NCBI RefSeq assembly: GCF_026391055.1
Contig: NZ_JAPLET010000015.1
Location: forward strand, 310,001-374,000
Source: Spirosoma sp.
GTDB lineage: Bacteria > Bacteroidota > Bacteroidia > Cytophagales > Spirosomataceae
Direction of reading: 5' to 3'
DNA length: 64,000 nucleotides
In this document: piece by piece, positions 27,817-35,920 of the stretch
Layout of the letters: every line of letters starts with the position of its first letter
Position numbering within the stretch: position 1 is the stretch's first letter
Position numbers and translations under genes: made by a program
Notes under the pieces: generated by a model
What the model saw: only the letters and a program-made list of their open reading frames with translations
Told to the model about the DNA's origin: nothing
The model's database searches: none

Positions 27817-27824
27817 TATCTTTG
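27817..27824 (+). promoter_or_regulatory. Bacteroidota -7 promoter element
   Basis: TATCTTTG, an exact TAnnTTTG match, 40 bp upstream of the DUF1080 gene at 27865. No good -33 element is seen at the right distance. Confidence 0.6.
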
Positions 27825-27864
27825 AACGTTAATTATGCAAAGGCATTAACCCGAAACATTTTCC

Positions 27865-28671
27865 ATGAAAAACGTACATTTATCGCTGGCTGTCTGCGTT
27901 GGTATCGTTAGTCTTGCTCTGTCAAATCAGGCTCAGGCCCAAACTCAGCCCAGCAAGCAAACTCCCGAATCGACCGAAATCTGGGAGCCCGTTCCTCCCG
28001 TTGTTACACCCGGTACGGTTACCGCCAACACCAGCGGCATCACCCCACCTTCCGACGCAATTGTGCTGTTCGACGGTAAAAACGCCGACGAGTGGGTAGC
28101 CATAAAAGGCTATTCGCCAGCTAGTTGGGAAAAGACGAACGAAGGTCCGCTGAAGTGGCCCGTTACCGACGGTGTTTTGTATTCGACCAAGGGTTTTTCG
28201 GCCCGTTCGAAAAAAGAGTTCAATGATTTCCAGCTTCACCTGGAGTTCAAAACACCCGAAAAAGTTGAAGGAAACAGCCAGGGCCGGGGTAACAGCGGCA
28301 TCTTCTTACAGGGTCGTTACGAGTTGCAGATACTCGACAACTACAACAACCCTACCTACGTAGATGGTATGGTTGGTTCGATCTATAAGCAGACTATCCC
28401 ATTAGCGAACCCTAGCCGTAAGCCCGGCGAGTGGCAGACCTACGACGTCATCTATCAGGCACCCAAGTTTAATAAAGCCGGTATGATGACCGATTACGCC
28501 TACGTGACCGTATTGCTCAACGGCATTTTGGTACAGAACCATGCTGCCATTCGCGGTACCACCGAGTACATCGGCTACCCAAAAGTGCAGCCACACGGTG
28601 CCGGTCCAATTCTGTTGCAGGATCACGGCAACCCGGTTGGTTTCCGGAACATCTGGGTTCGGGAGTTATAG
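27865..28671 (+). CDS. Secreted single-domain DUF1080 protein
   Basis: 268 aa: signal peptide (residues 1-26, ending AQAQ), a Pro/Thr-rich spacer, and one DUF1080 domain (about 65-268) beginning AIVLFDGKNADEWVAI with the core GNSGIFLQGRYELQIL and the final GPILLQDHGNPVGFRNIWVR. It has the concanavalin-like jelly-roll fold of this family, assigned to glycoside processing after 3-oxidation. It is divergent from the longer DUF1080 gene and shares its 120-bp promoter region. A strong terminator follows 30 nt after the stop. Confidence 0.9.
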   Translation: MKNVHLSLAVCVGIVSLALSNQAQAQTQPSKQTPESTEIWEPVPPVVTPGTVTANTSGITPPSDAIVLFDGKNADEWVAIKGYSPASWEKTNEGPLKWPVTDGVLYSTKGFSARSKKEFNDFQLHLEFKTPEKVEGNSQGRGNSGIFLQGRYELQILDNYNNPTYVDGMVGSIYKQTIPLANPSRKPGEWQTYDVIYQAPKFNKAGMMTDYAYVTVLLNGILVQNHAAIRGTTEYIGYPKVQPHGAGPILLQDHGNPVGFRNIWVREL

Positions 28672-28701
28672 AAGTAACTCTGCGTTGACCATTCAGTAAG
28701 T

Positions 28702-28728
28702 GCCCCCGGTAGTGCCGGGGGCTTTTTT
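28702..28728 (+). terminator. Intrinsic terminator after the DUF1080 gene
   Basis: An 8-bp GC-rich stem (28702-28709 with 28715-28722) followed by six T. A classical intrinsic terminator for the plus-strand gene. Confidence 0.92.
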
Positions 28729-28738
28729 GTACTAGTTT

Positions 28739-28823
28739 TTATACCTACTGGTTTTAATCTGTACCTAGTTTTACCACGTAATACAGGTTGAAACTAGATA
28801 CGGGTTAAAACCAGCAGGTATAA
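28739..28823. repeat. Imperfect 33-bp inverted repeat after a terminator
   Basis: Arms 28739-28771 and 28791-28823 pair with 4 mismatches, all of them transitions that still allow G-U pairing in RNA. The 19-nt loop is AT-rich. It lies just upstream of the histidine phosphatase gene (start 28842), so it would form in its leader mRNA or overlap its promoter. Confidence 0.85.
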
Positions 28824-28841
28824 CTTATCAATCAACAGACT

Positions 28842-29348
28842 ATGCGTTTTTTTGCTTTCTTGATTTTCCTGATCGTTGTCTCTGCGGCCTGCTCGACAAC
28901 AACGGTTTACATCGTGCGTCATGCCGAAAAAATGAACGAGACGGACACTACCGATCTGACACCGGCTGGTTATGCCCGGGCAGCTGCACTGGCCGAAACC
29001 CTTGCCGACAAAAACATCGACTCGATCTTTTCAACGCCCTATTACCGGACTCGCCAAACGGCGCAGCCACTTGCCAAACGTATTGGCGTTCCCGTTGTCG
29101 ATTACCCGGCCAAACCTACTGACGCCATCGTGGAGCGGGTTAAAATGATACGTGGCAAAACGGTGCTGGTGGTCGGGCACAGTAACACGATTCTGGAAAT
29201 TGCCAGAGGCCTTGGTGCCAAACCGACGATAGGAAAGATTGAGTCCGGCGATTTTGATAACCTCTTTCGGGTAATCATGCACCGTGGGCCGTTTCGTAAG
29301 TCCGTTTCGTTCGTTCCGACAACGTACGGCCAGCCAACAGCGCCTTAG
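28842..29348 (+). CDS. Lipoprotein of the histidine phosphatase superfamily
   Basis: Envelope-located phosphatase related to SixA and phosphoglycerate mutase. 168 aa with lipobox VSAAC (Cys17), catalytic IVRHAEK (Arg26, His27, Glu29), SIFSTPYYRTRQTA (second Arg) and VGHSN (His113). These are all of the residues needed for phospho-histidine chemistry. The physiological substrate cannot be read from sequence. It is a single gene flanked by hairpins on both sides. Confidence 0.9.
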   Translation: MRFFAFLIFLIVVSAACSTTTVYIVRHAEKMNETDTTDLTPAGYARAAALAETLADKNIDSIFSTPYYRTRQTAQPLAKRIGVPVVDYPAKPTDAIVERVKMIRGKTVLVVGHSNTILEIARGLGAKPTIGKIESGDFDNLFRVIMHRGPFRKSVSFVPTTYGQPTAP

Positions 29349-29362
29349 GAGTAAATAAAAAA

Positions 29363-29387
29363 ACCAGACAGCATTTTGCTGTCTGGT
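29363..29387. terminator. Hairpin terminator between convergent genes
   Basis: A perfect 11-bp stem (29363-29373 with 29377-29387). On the minus strand it is followed by an 8-T run, so it mainly ends the Dabb gene; it may also end the plus-strand phosphatase gene. Confidence 0.88.
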
Positions 29388-29409
29388 AGGGTAAGCGTTC
29401 TTTATATTC

Positions 29410-29817
29410 TTACTTCGCCTGATCGGTGAAGTCGACTACGGTAACATCGGCCAGCCAGGCACCAACGATGCCGCCAAAGGCTTTATGGGCAGGATGGGGC
29501 AGGTAAGCGTCCCGGTCTTTCTCGCTGTCGAAAGTCAGGATGAATGCATGCGTCAAGCCTTTATTCAGGTTTTCGGGGCTGTTATTGGTTCCCCATTTGA
29601 ATCCTTTGATTTCTTTGATCTGCGAAGGCAGTGCTTCGAAAGCGGCTACGATCTCTTTCACCTTAGCCGGTGTTGTTTCCGGCTTGAACTTAAACAGCAC
29701 GATGTGCTGAACAGAAGTGCTTTTCATTTTTTTGACTGGGGGTTCCTCGGTTGGTGTATGAGCGTACGTTGTGATTGAGAGCAACGAAAGTAAGGCAATG
29801 GTCAGAAGAGATTTCAT
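29410..29817 (-). CDS. Exported Dabb (stress-responsive A/B barrel) domain protein
   Basis: 135 aa: signal peptide (residues 1-20, ending TYAHT) and one dimeric alpha/beta-barrel domain (about 35-132) opening with SVQHIVLFKFKPETT and containing the conserved FEALPSQIKEIKGFKWGTNNS and HPAHKAF segments. The family is of unclear function, with members linked to stress or to small-molecule catalysis. Export by a signal peptide is typical for Bacteroidota members. It stands alone downstream of icd, separated by the icd terminator. Confidence 0.87.
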   Translation of the reverse strand: MKSLLTIALLSLLSITTYAHTPTEEPPVKKMKSTSVQHIVLFKFKPETTPAKVKEIVAAFEALPSQIKEIKGFKWGTNNSPENLNKGLTHAFILTFDSEKDRDAYLPHPAHKAFGGIVGAWLADVTVVDFTDQAK

Positions 29818-29854
29818 ATGGCGATTATGGGTTTGAACACAAAAGGTAAAAAAA

Positions 29855-29879
29855 GTGCCGCCCTACTATGGGGCGGCAC
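29855..29879 (-). terminator. Intrinsic terminator of icd
   Basis: A 9-bp GC-rich stem (29855-29863 with 29871-29879). On the minus strand it is followed by seven T. It ends transcription of isocitrate dehydrogenase. Confidence 0.92.
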
Positions 29880-29906
29880 GCCTTTGAACCGCACGGGCGG
29901 TTCGGA

Positions 29907-31124
29907 TTAAGCTAATTTCGCCTGTAAATTCGTGTCCAGCGCGTCGAGGAAATCTTCGGTGTTCATGTAGTGCTCACCGGCCGTTAGCTTCGTGCCGACG
30001 GGATAAGCCGACAGGGCCAGATCTTTCGTCATTTTGCCGCTTTCAACGGTTTCTACGCAAACGGCTTCGAGCGCGTTAGCGAAGTCGATCAGAGGCTGGT
30101 TGCCGTCGAGTTGACCACGGAAAGCCAGACCACGCGTCCAGGCGTAGATCGAAGCGATTGGGTTGGTCGACGTTTTGTTGCCTTTCTGATACTCGCGGTA
30201 GTGACGTGTAACGGTACCGTGGGCCGCTTCGGCTTCCATCGTCTTGCCATCGGGCGTAACCAGTACTGATGTCATCAAGCCCAGCGAGCCAAAACCCTGC
30301 GCAACGGTATCCGACTGAACGTCGCCGTCGTAGTTTTTGCAGGCCCATACAAAGTTACCTTCCCATTTCAGAGCCGAGGCAACCATGTCGTCGATCAGGC
30401 GGTGTTCGTAATGCACTTTACCGGCAAACTCAGCGTCGTAGATTTCCTGGAAAATATCCTTGAAACGACCGTCGTATTTTTTCAGGATCGTGTTTTTGGT
30501 CGAGAGGTATAACGGCCAGTTTTTCTGCTGGGCCATGTTGAAACAGGCTCTGGCAAACCCACGAATCGACTCGTCGAGGTTGTACATACCCATGGCGACA
30601 CCAGCGCCGGGGAAGTTGAATACTTCGTATTCTTGCACCGTTCCGTCTTCACCTTCGAATTTCATGGTCAGTTTACCCTTGCCCGGTACCAGGAAGTCCG
30701 TGGCGCGGTACTGATCACCAAACGCGTGACGACCCACAATGATGGGGGCTTTCCAGTTGGTTACCAGTCGGGGTACATTGTTCATCACGATAGGCTCACG
30801 GAAAACCGTACCGTCCAGAATATTGCGGATCGTGCCGTTAGGCGATTTCCACATCTGCTTAAGGTTGAACTCTTTAACGCGATCTTCGTCGGGGGTGATG
30901 GTAGCACATTTGATACCGACACCGTATTCTTTAATGGCATTAGCCGCATCAATCGTTACCTGGTCATTGGTTTCGTCGCGATACTCGATGCCCAGATCAT
31001 AGTACTTGATGTCAAGGTCAAGGTAAGGAAGGATCAGCTTGTCTTTAATGAATTTCCAGATGATACGGGTCATTTCGTCGCCATCCAGTTCGACAACCGG
31101 ATTTGCCACTTTAATTTTTTCCAT
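29907..31124 (-). CDS. icd: NADP-dependent isocitrate dehydrogenase
   Basis: TCA-cycle enzyme that decarboxylates isocitrate to 2-oxoglutarate with NADP. 405 aa, the length of the eukaryote-type (type II) homodimeric enzyme, not the E. coli type. Visible landmarks: [12 protein letters not shown] at the N-terminus, the substrate loop [48 protein letters not shown] with the metal Asp residues and the NADP segment [13 protein letters not shown]. It is monocistronic with a TACTTTTG promoter element about 46 bp upstream and an intrinsic terminator downstream. Confidence 0.97.
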   Translation of the reverse strand: MEKIKVANPVVELDGDEMTRIIWKFIKDKLILPYLDLDIKYYDLGIEYRDETNDQVTIDAANAIKEYGVGIKCATITPDEDRVKEFNLKQMWKSPNGTIRNILDGTVFREPIVMNNVPRLVTNWKAPIIVGRHAFGDQYRATDFLVPGKGKLTMKFEGEDGTVQEYEVFNFPGAGVAMGMYNLDESIRGFARACFNMAQQKNWPLYLSTKNTILKKYDGRFKDIFQEIYDAEFAGKVHYEHRLIDDMVASALKWEGNFVWACKNYDGDVQSDTVAQGFGSLGLMTSVLVTPDGKTMEAEAAHGTVTRHYREYQKGNKTSTNPIASIYAWTRGLAFRGQLDGNQPLIDFANALEAVCVETVESGKMTKDLALSAYPVGTKLTAGEHYMNTEDFLDALDTNLQAKLA

Positions 31125-31625
31125 TTGACTTGATTATAAACGATTGAAAACGATACGAAAACTTGGGTGCAAAAGTAGTGAATCTCGCCTAAACATGGGT
31201 ACTTCCTATCTAGTGGCTTGGTGAATGGCCTTGCCTACCAAATTAAAAAACCGTATTCAGGTAGTAACAAGTTTTTTTAACCATCAATTGTATCTACTGT
31301 CGACCATCTTCTTTAGCATAGAGTTTGCCTGGTTCCAGAATGGCCAAATTCGCCTGCATCATCTTCAGTGGCTATCATACGCCCACTGTCGGTTGTTCTG
31401 GCATAGGGTAGGCTTTTATAAATTGATGATTACTCATCTACCCTGTTCATCATGCGACGAAAACGGTGGCAAATGCACATAATATGATGGTTATTAGTAA
31501 TTAAAACACAGTCGCACATTTGTTATATTAGTAACTTTTATGGAATTTAATGTATACAAGCATCTATACTTTACAACACGAGCTTAGACGTGAATATATA
31601 ATATGAAATAAATATCATTTGATTT
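31125..31625. other. AT-rich divergent intergenic region
   Basis: 501 bp between icd and the GLPGLI gene. It contains the icd promoter element. The part nearer the GLPGLI gene is strongly AT-rich and marks the edge of the low-GC stretch. I see no gene, tRNA or clear repeat here. Confidence 0.6.
31170..31177 (-). promoter_or_regulatory. Bacteroidota -7 promoter element of icd
   Basis: Reads TACTTTTG on the minus strand, an exact TAnnTTTG match, about 46 bp upstream of the icd start. Confidence 0.6.
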
Positions 31626-32389
31626 ATGAAAAGAGAACGATTATTGCTTCTTGTTAAGCTCTATATCCTCTGTTCAATATCTATTTTTGGACAGGCCCCA
31701 TCAGGCATATTAACCTATCAGCAAATCACCGCTTTTGCCGATACTGCCAAGCGATATGCCATTCCGTTTGAACTACGATTTAATCAGCATCAATCTGTAA
31801 CTGTTGCAACGGGTGTAATTAAAAAATTAAACCCGATGGATTCTTCACAGATAGTATTTTACAAATCCAGGAGCAATATAAGCCCATACTGGGTATACAA
31901 AGATTTACTTACCAATCGAATTATATCGCATCAACAGGCCGATATGGAATTTGTATACGTCGACGATACGTTAACGCCTATCGACTGGAAAATTATCAAT
32001 CAGTTTCGGACAATTGGGGGATGAAATGCCAGAAAGCCGAAGCAACAACACGCGGGCGGTTTTATACGGCCTGGTTTACAACCGAGATACCCGTAAGCAC
32101 TGGCCCCTGGAAATTACATGGGTTACCCGGACTGATTCTGGAAGCTTACGATAACAAAGGTGCGGTTACGTTTCAATTCGAATCCTTACGAATGCCGGCA
32201 CCTTCAGGTACTATTATCGATGTTCCTGCCCGTACGCCCGGTAAAAAAATTTTAACGGAAAAGACGTTTTGGGAGCGTCATAAAGAAAACAACAGCAGGT
32301 TCGATAAGATGGCAAGTTCGCAACCGGGTATGGAAGGGTCACAAATAAAAACAGAAGTTAAAGGTATTGAAGTCCCTCCTAATCCCTGA
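31626..32389 (+). pseudogene. GLPGLI family protein split by a -1 frameshift
   Basis: GLPGLI proteins are exported Bacteroidota proteins of unknown function, often next to a TonB-receptor-like protein. The first frame (31626-32024, 132 aa) has the signal peptide (residues 1-22) and ends IDWKIINQFRTIGG then stop; a second frame (32021-32389) continues MKCQKAEATTRGRFYTAWF and carries GPWKLHGLPGLILEAYD, the family signature. The family normally reads TIGGxKCQKA without a break, so a single base appears lost in the five-G run at 32016-32020. The two frames overlap as ATGA. It could be a true pseudogene, a sequencing error in a homopolymer, or coupled expression of two pieces. Confidence 0.85.
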
Positions 32390-32395
32390 TAAACC

Positions 32396-35113
32396 TTGCT
32401 TAGGCTCTATAGTAACTGGTTCATTCTCCTTTTCAGCTTTTTGCTGCTGAATAATTATGCATTTGGGCAGCTAACCATACAAATTAAAGGGCATGTAAGT
32501 CAAAAAATTACGGGCCAACCTATTCCATCCGTTAGTGCTACACTCTACCAGCTAAAACCTGATACAACGCTGATCGCCTTTGCCTCTACAGACATAGCGG
32601 GTAATTACTCGATCAAAACGAGTTCACTGTCAGATTCATACAAGCTGAGTATTCGAGGTTTAGGCTTCGAAACAATTGATACGCTGATTACACCCGAAAA
32701 AAACGCCCTGTCCATTCAACTGAATTTCAGTCTAACGACGAAAGCAATCGAGCTGAAAGAAGTATCTGTGAAAGCCATCATTCCAGTACGGAGCGAAAAT
32801 GATACAACAACCTACGCTGTCAAGGCATTTGCAAATGGAACGGAACGTTCTGTTGAAGATTTATTGAAGAAACTTCCGGGTATACAAGTAAGCGAAGACG
32901 GGAAAATCAAAGTAAACGGTAAAATTGTTGATAAAGTACTGATTGAAGGCGAGGATTTATTCAGTAAAAAATACCAGCTTATCACCCGCAATATGGGGGC
33001 CGATGTTCTGAAAAATGTACAGGCTATTGATAATTATTCGGAAAACGGTTTATTGCAGGGAATTGAGAAATCAGGGCGTCTGGTACTTAATTTAACGATT
33101 AAAGATGATATAAAGGCAAAGGTCTTCGAAAATGGTGGTATTGCGACTGGTACAGCCAAACGATATGAAGTCAATTTAAGCTTATTCTCTATCATTAAAC
33201 GATTAAAAATAGGTGTAATTGGGAATGCAAATAACATCGGTACAGATCCTATTGTCAATGCTCAGTACGAACTGGAGTCAGATCAGCAAAATGTAAGTTC
33301 GATAGAATCGGTTTCGACAAACCCTCTTGTCAATAATCAACTAACAACCGTACCGGATTTAGCCGTAAATCGCTATAATTTTAACCGGGTAAACCTGGTT
33401 GGTGCAACGGTAAGCAGCAAACTGACGGAGAATCTAAAAGTTCGTGGCTTTTATTATTTCAGTAATGATAAGCAATATAATCAGGCCAGTAATAGGTTTA
33501 GTTATTTGTTAGATAACAAGACAGTTAATGTATACGACTCACTAGATAATGTTCGTACGCCAATCGTTTGGGCCGGGAATATCAGAATGGATTATAAAGT
33601 AGATGCAAAGACATTAATCACTTTTTCGTCAGATATAAAAAGAACATCAGCTTCTCTGAAATTTAATACAATTTCGAAAAATGAAGTTCTCTCAGAGAAA
33701 ATTAGTAATGAGGGTGTTGAGAAATCTCAGCTAAGTAATCAGCACCTTAGTATTACACGAAGGCTACCCGGAAAAAACGCTTTACTAGTTGACTTAAATT
33801 ATATTTATAACCAATTACCACAGCAAAATATCTACAATAGCGCACGATACAATTCTTTCTTTGGTGTGTCGCCGGATTACAACCAATATAATCAGGCCAT
33901 TGCCCGTACCAGCGCTGAAATGAGTGCAGGGCTACGGTGGAAAGGCTCATCGGATACCAGGAAATACTCGATAGGGTCAAGCCTGGTCGTTAGAAATGAA
34001 ACAGCCTCTATTTCGGCGCAGTTACAAACACCGGATCAACAGCCAATCGTACCAATAGTGCCAGATAAAAGCTTCACACAGTACGAAAGCGTGTATTTGA
34101 CGACAGAAGGGCATTACTTTCAAAAGTGGGATCGTTGGGATTTATCCGCAGATGTTGCTTTACAACATGTAAGGGCATCTGTTTATGACAGTACGGATGT
34201 CTTGACAAGTAAAAAATTATGGCTAAACCCATCCTTAACCGTTGGCTATGATTTGGGAAAAAGACAAAAAATGCGTTTTACGTATAGCCGGAACAATACG
34301 CTGCCAATAATAAACAACCTTATTAGTAACAGTATTCTGACTGATTACCGAACGTTTAGCTGGTTTATTCCAGCTCTGCCAGTTATTACATCCAATCGGC
34401 TGGCATTATCATACCAATATGTTAATTGGCCTGGTCTACTCTCCTTTTTTACCACAGCATCATGGGCGTCTAATAAACCTCCATACAGCACCCATTTACA
34501 AATTTCAAACACTATTAATCAACAAACAACCAGACCTATAGAAGGCACCCTCGGTCAATGGTTTGTTTTTGGGCAATTAGACAAACTTATTGCGCCTATT
34601 TCACTAAAAGTCAGATGGGAGGGAGAGGCTTCGCGAGGTGAACAATTTTACCAGATAAACAGTACAGATCTACGGCGGTCTCAATTTACATCTATTAATA
34701 ATACCCTCTATTTTATTACGTCTTTTGATCATCCATTCAATGCCGAATTAGGTTTCCGACGGTCCGATTTTACCGTCAGTACGGTGCAACCTGAAGGGTT
34801 ACCTGCCTATCAGACAACGCTCATCAAACCTCATGCTGTTTTTACGTTACGTCCCTCAGCTGGATGGTTTTTTAAACTTTCGGCTGAGTGGTATGATTGG
34901 CGATTTAAGACAAGTACCAATGCAACTCAATTTGTCGATGCGCTGGTCAGGTATGAGCCCAGTCAATCCAAATGGAGTTTTGGCTTAATCGGGTCAAACT
35001 TATTTAACAATCAATACCTGGTTTTCAATCAAGTCAGTAATTATTTTGTCAGCCAGCAAGCGTATACCTTGTTGCCCAGATTTATAAATGTACGTGTCGA
35101 ACGAAAAATTTGA
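32396..35113 (+). CDS. TonB-receptor-like outer-membrane protein (GLPGLI-linked), TTG start
   Basis: 905 aa outer-membrane protein of the large beta-barrel family that lacks clear siderophore signatures. Signal peptide (residues 1-24, ending NYAFG), carboxypeptidase-like repeat (about 28-110, with LTIQIKGHVSQKITGQPIPSVSA split by insertion), a plug-like region with VEDLLKKLPGIQVSEDGKIKVNGK (about 155-180), and a long barrel ending INVRVERKI. No ATG precedes the signal peptide: an in-frame TAA is at 32390-32392, so TTG at 32396, 6 nt after the GLPGLI stop, is the best start. This pairing matches known GLPGLI neighbourhoods. Base composition is much lower in G+C than the flanks. Confidence 0.87.
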   Translation: MLRLYSNWFILLFSFLLLNNYAFGQLTIQIKGHVSQKITGQPIPSVSATLYQLKPDTTLIAFASTDIAGNYSIKTSSLSDSYKLSIRGLGFETIDTLITPEKNALSIQLNFSLTTKAIELKEVSVKAIIPVRSENDTTTYAVKAFANGTERSVEDLLKKLPGIQVSEDGKIKVNGKIVDKVLIEGEDLFSKKYQLITRNMGADVLKNVQAIDNYSENGLLQGIEKSGRLVLNLTIKDDIKAKVFENGGIATGTAKRYEVNLSLFSIIKRLKIGVIGNANNIGTDPIVNAQYELESDQQNVSSIESVSTNPLVNNQLTTVPDLAVNRYNFNRVNLVGATVSSKLTENLKVRGFYYFSNDKQYNQASNRFSYLLDNKTVNVYDSLDNVRTPIVWAGNIRMDYKVDAKTLITFSSDIKRTSASLKFNTISKNEVLSEKISNEGVEKSQLSNQHLSITRRLPGKNALLVDLNYIYNQLPQQNIYNSARYNSFFGVSPDYNQYNQAIARTSAEMSAGLRWKGSSDTRKYSIGSSLVVRNETASISAQLQTPDQQPIVPIVPDKSFTQYESVYLTTEGHYFQKWDRWDLSADVALQHVRASVYDSTDVLTSKKLWLNPSLTVGYDLGKRQKMRFTYSRNNTLPIINNLISNSILTDYRTFSWFIPALPVITSNRLALSYQYVNWPGLLSFFTTASWASNKPPYSTHLQISNTINQQTTRPIEGTLGQWFVFGQLDKLIAPISLKVRWEGEASRGEQFYQINSTDLRRSQFTSINNTLYFITSFDHPFNAELGFRRSDFTVSTVQPEGLPAYQTTLIKPHAVFTLRPSAGWFFKLSAEWYDWRFKTSTNATQFVDALVRYEPSQSKWSFGLIGSNLFNNQYLVFNQVSNYFVSQQAYTLLPRFINVRVERKI

Positions 35114-35179
35114 CCTTCAGAATACTCATTTTATCAACTGTCAGCTTCCAATCCAAGCCCCTTTATCCAGGCTTATTGC

Positions 35180-35596
35180 TTACCGCCGAGCTTTAATCAT
35201 TACCAAGCCCTTCCCATCCTCCGTGGCAGTTTTTATTGCGATGGCCGTTGGCGAGATAGTCCCCAACTTCACGCCGTTGTCATATAGGGAAAATGATTTT
35301 CCCGTAGTTGGCCTTACTTCTACCGTTTGTGGGTCCGATGTTTCGTTAATGCGCTTGCCTTTGCCAATGGCTTTCACCGAAAAGGTCATGTCGAGATGTG
35401 TGCCATCCCGTTTGCCTAGCCAAATTGACCCGGAAAAGTTACGCTCCGGCAAATGAAAAATGTCGCCATCCCAGTTCATATAGGTTATGGTATACCGCCC
35501 CGTAAGGGTTGTGGTGTAATCCGGCGAGCGGTGAGCACCACCGGCGAACACCATAAACGCAACTAAAGGAAAGCAGGAAAGTAGAACAGATTTCAT
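35180..35596 (-). CDS. Small exported protein, function unknown
   Basis: I do not recognise the family. The ATG at 35596 gives 138 aa with a signal peptide (residues 1-18, ending MVFAGG). The body is beta-rich: LTGRYTITYMNWDGDIFHL, FSGSIWLGKRDGTHLDMTF and a final TISPTAIAIKTATEDGKG. The frame is open further upstream to 35767 but that extension has no export logic. It is convergent with the barrel gene and divergent from the M20 amidohydrolase gene. The G+C content returns to that of the main chromosome here, which marks the end of the AT-rich stretch. Confidence 0.7.
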   Translation of the reverse strand: MKSVLLSCFPLVAFMVFAGGAHRSPDYTTTLTGRYTITYMNWDGDIFHLPERNFSGSIWLGKRDGTHLDMTFSVKAIGKGKRINETSDPQTVEVRPTTGKSFSLYDNGVKLGTISPTAIAIKTATEDGKGLVMIKARR

Positions 35597-35920
35597 TAAG
35601 AAGTATAGATTAGTGTAGATAGTAATTGCCTTTGGGGCGTCTGTGCTGATAAAACTAGTCAGGAAAAGCCGGTTGCAAACGAGCCAGTTCACGAACGGTA
35701 GGTTCGGGTTTACGTTCGGAGTTGTTTTCGCTAGCGTAGTAGCTGGTGTCGGGTAGCAAGATCCCACCAGCGTTTAGGCGTATCACCGCCGAACACCTTT
35801 GAACATTTATAATAAGAAGGAAACCGTAAGATTAGAAGATGTACGTTCGTATAAATAGATGTATTTCCTTATTTTTAGCTGATTATACCCTTCAATACCT
35901 CATAAAATTTTGTGATAATT
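35597..35920. other. Divergent intergenic region
   Basis: 324 bp between divergent genes. Open frames across it are unconvincing. It presumably holds both promoters; I see no exact TAnnTTTG element and no repeat. Confidence 0.5.

Noticed and set aside
32021..32389. A separate gene starting at the second GLPGLI frame
   Set aside because: It has no export signal and directly continues the family sequence of the first frame, so it is better read as the second half of one broken gene.
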